Source: Finegoldia magna
GTDB lineage: Bacteria > Bacillota > Clostridia > Tissierellales > Peptoniphilaceae
DNA: 64,000 nt
NCBI RefSeq assembly: GCF_003182075.1
Contig: NZ_QGTH01000003.1
Location: 1-64,000, forward strand
Direction: 5' to 3'
A program made the translations under genes and the position numbers. Positions 63,251-64,000 of the stretch are shown here, one piece after another (within the stretch, counting starts at the first letter, position 1; every line of letters begins with the position of its first letter). The notes under the pieces were generated by a model. It searched no databases. It saw nothing but the letters and a program-made list of their open reading frames with translations, and was not told where the DNA came from.

Positions 63251-64000
63251 ATGAAGATATTATTTTTTACAGATACACATATAAAATCTAGAAATCCTAG
63301 ATCTAGAATTGACGATTACGAAGATTCTATTTATAAAAAAATTGAAGAAATAAGAGAAATATCAATAAATGAAAATGTTGACATGATACTTCACGGTGGA
63401 GATTTATTTGATAAAGCAGATGTTGGAATAAAAACAGCATCAAAATTTGGTAAATTATTTCAAACTTTTCCGAAGAAAATTCACATAATAAGTGGGAATC
63501 ATGATATATATGGTTATAATCCAAACTCTATAGATAGAGCTATGATGGGACTATACAATTCATTAGATGTATTAGAACTAGTTGAAGAAGATAAGCCTAT
63601 TATCATGGAAAGGGATGGTTTGAGGGTTCAAATATCTGGCCAACCATATACTCATGATATTGATTCATCTGATAAATCCTATTATTATCCTAAAAGATTA
63701 GATAATGTAGACTATCATATACTAATGATACACAGCTTTTTATTGTATAAGAAATTTATTGAACAAATTGAGTATACTTTAATCGATCAAATTATGGATA
63801 CTGATTGTGATATTGTTTTAAGTGGTCACTATCATACTGGATTTAAAACTGTAAAAGTCAATGAAAAGTTTTTTGCAAATCCAGGAAGTATTGCTAGAAT
63901 GACTAATACTGAATCAGAAAGAAAAAGAATACCTAAGGTCTTGATAATCGAACTTACAAAAGATGATATCAAAATTGAAGAAATTTTTCTAAAAAGTGCT
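63251..64000 (+). CDS. Metallophosphoesterase, Mre11/SbcD-like (3' end outside window)
   Basis: 250 residues are visible and open to the edge. It starts MKILFFTDTHIKSRNP and has the calcineurin-type metal motifs in order: DTH (about 8-10), GGDLFD (about 56-61), SGNHD (about 83-87), a histidine in MIHSFLL (about 162-168), and SGHYHTG (about 192-198). This is most like the nuclease subunit of SbcCD-type DNA repair complexes; an SbcC-like ATPase gene might follow beyond the window. No obvious ribosome site precedes ATG 63251 and it lies 30 bases after recA. Confidence 0.85.
   Translation, partial: MKILFFTDTHIKSRNPRSRIDDYEDSIYKKIEEIREISINENVDMILHGGDLFDKADVGIKTASKFGKLFQTFPKKIHIISGNHDIYGYNPNSIDRAMMGLYNSLDVLELVEEDKPIIMERDGLRVQISGQPYTHDIDSSDKSYYYPKRLDNVDYHILMIHSFLLYKKFIEQIEYTLIDQIMDTDCDIVLSGHYHTGFKTVKVNEKFFANPGSIARMTNTESERKRIPKVLIIELTKDDIKIEEIFLKSA

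Overview
The window is AT-rich, densely coded chromosomal DNA from a low-GC Gram-positive anaerobe. Gene content and order (relA-dtd-valS, hrcA-grpE-dnaK-dnaJ-prmA-rsmE-mtaB, rimP-nusA-rnpM-infB-rbfA-nrnA-truB-ribF-rpsO-pnp, gap-pgk-tpiA-gpmI-eno, ppdK with its regulator, nfeD-floA) point to the Firmicutes. The overall style fits the Peptoniphilaceae, with Finegoldia magna or a close relative my best guess. That assignment rests on recognition and is not proven by the sequence. Almost everything is core housekeeping. I see no prophage, CRISPR array, rRNA or tRNA.

Layout. 1-1150: one end of an IS110-family element, with the transposase on the minus strand cut by the window edge. Behind it lies a non-coding end that looks like it encodes a structured guide (bridge) RNA. 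1204-13207: yajC; recJ; a relA-dtd-hydrolase-valS-small membrane protein-hpt-methyltransferase run; a cold-shock gene; hslO; and a MATE transporter. 13248-18053 (minus strand): a Fem-type peptidoglycan bridge enzyme, then pyruvate phosphate dikinase and its regulatory kinase/phosphorylase. 18259-25066: an L,D-transpeptidase, dprA, transketolase, trmL and a Na/phosphate symporter. 25139-30981: the lower glycolysis cluster. 31041-37096: comEC, holA, rpsT (minus strand), a signal-peptidase-like gene and lepA. 37144-45950: hemW, then the heat-shock cluster extended by two rRNA/ribosomal-protein methyltransferases and mtaB. 45997-48727: a HIT protein, rpsU, nfeD-floA and a small membrane protein. 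48834-58815: the long nusA-infB-rpsO-pnp translation/RNA cluster. 58867-64000: dut, ftsK, pgsA, recA and the start of a Mre11/SbcD-like phosphoesterase.

Regulatory signals are unusually readable. Most stand-alone genes have a recognisable sigma-A -10, very often an extended TGn-10 with a poor -35. hrcA has a consensus promoter followed directly by a degenerate CIRCE operator. recA has a GAAC-N4-GTTC SOS box at the expected transcription start. Hairpins with T-runs end most units, and several lie inside operons, where they probably set expression ratios.

Points most worth a second look: (i) the candidate IS110 guide RNA, with its -10 box and 9-bp closing stem; (ii) a type I signal peptidase homologue that has lost both catalytic residues (Ser to Asn, Lys to Ala); (iii) a hairpin in the leader of the rimP-nusA operon that could act as an attenuator; (iv) structured leaders of rpsU and rpsO; (v) two small uncharacterised membrane proteins, one inside the valS-hpt run and one behind floA.
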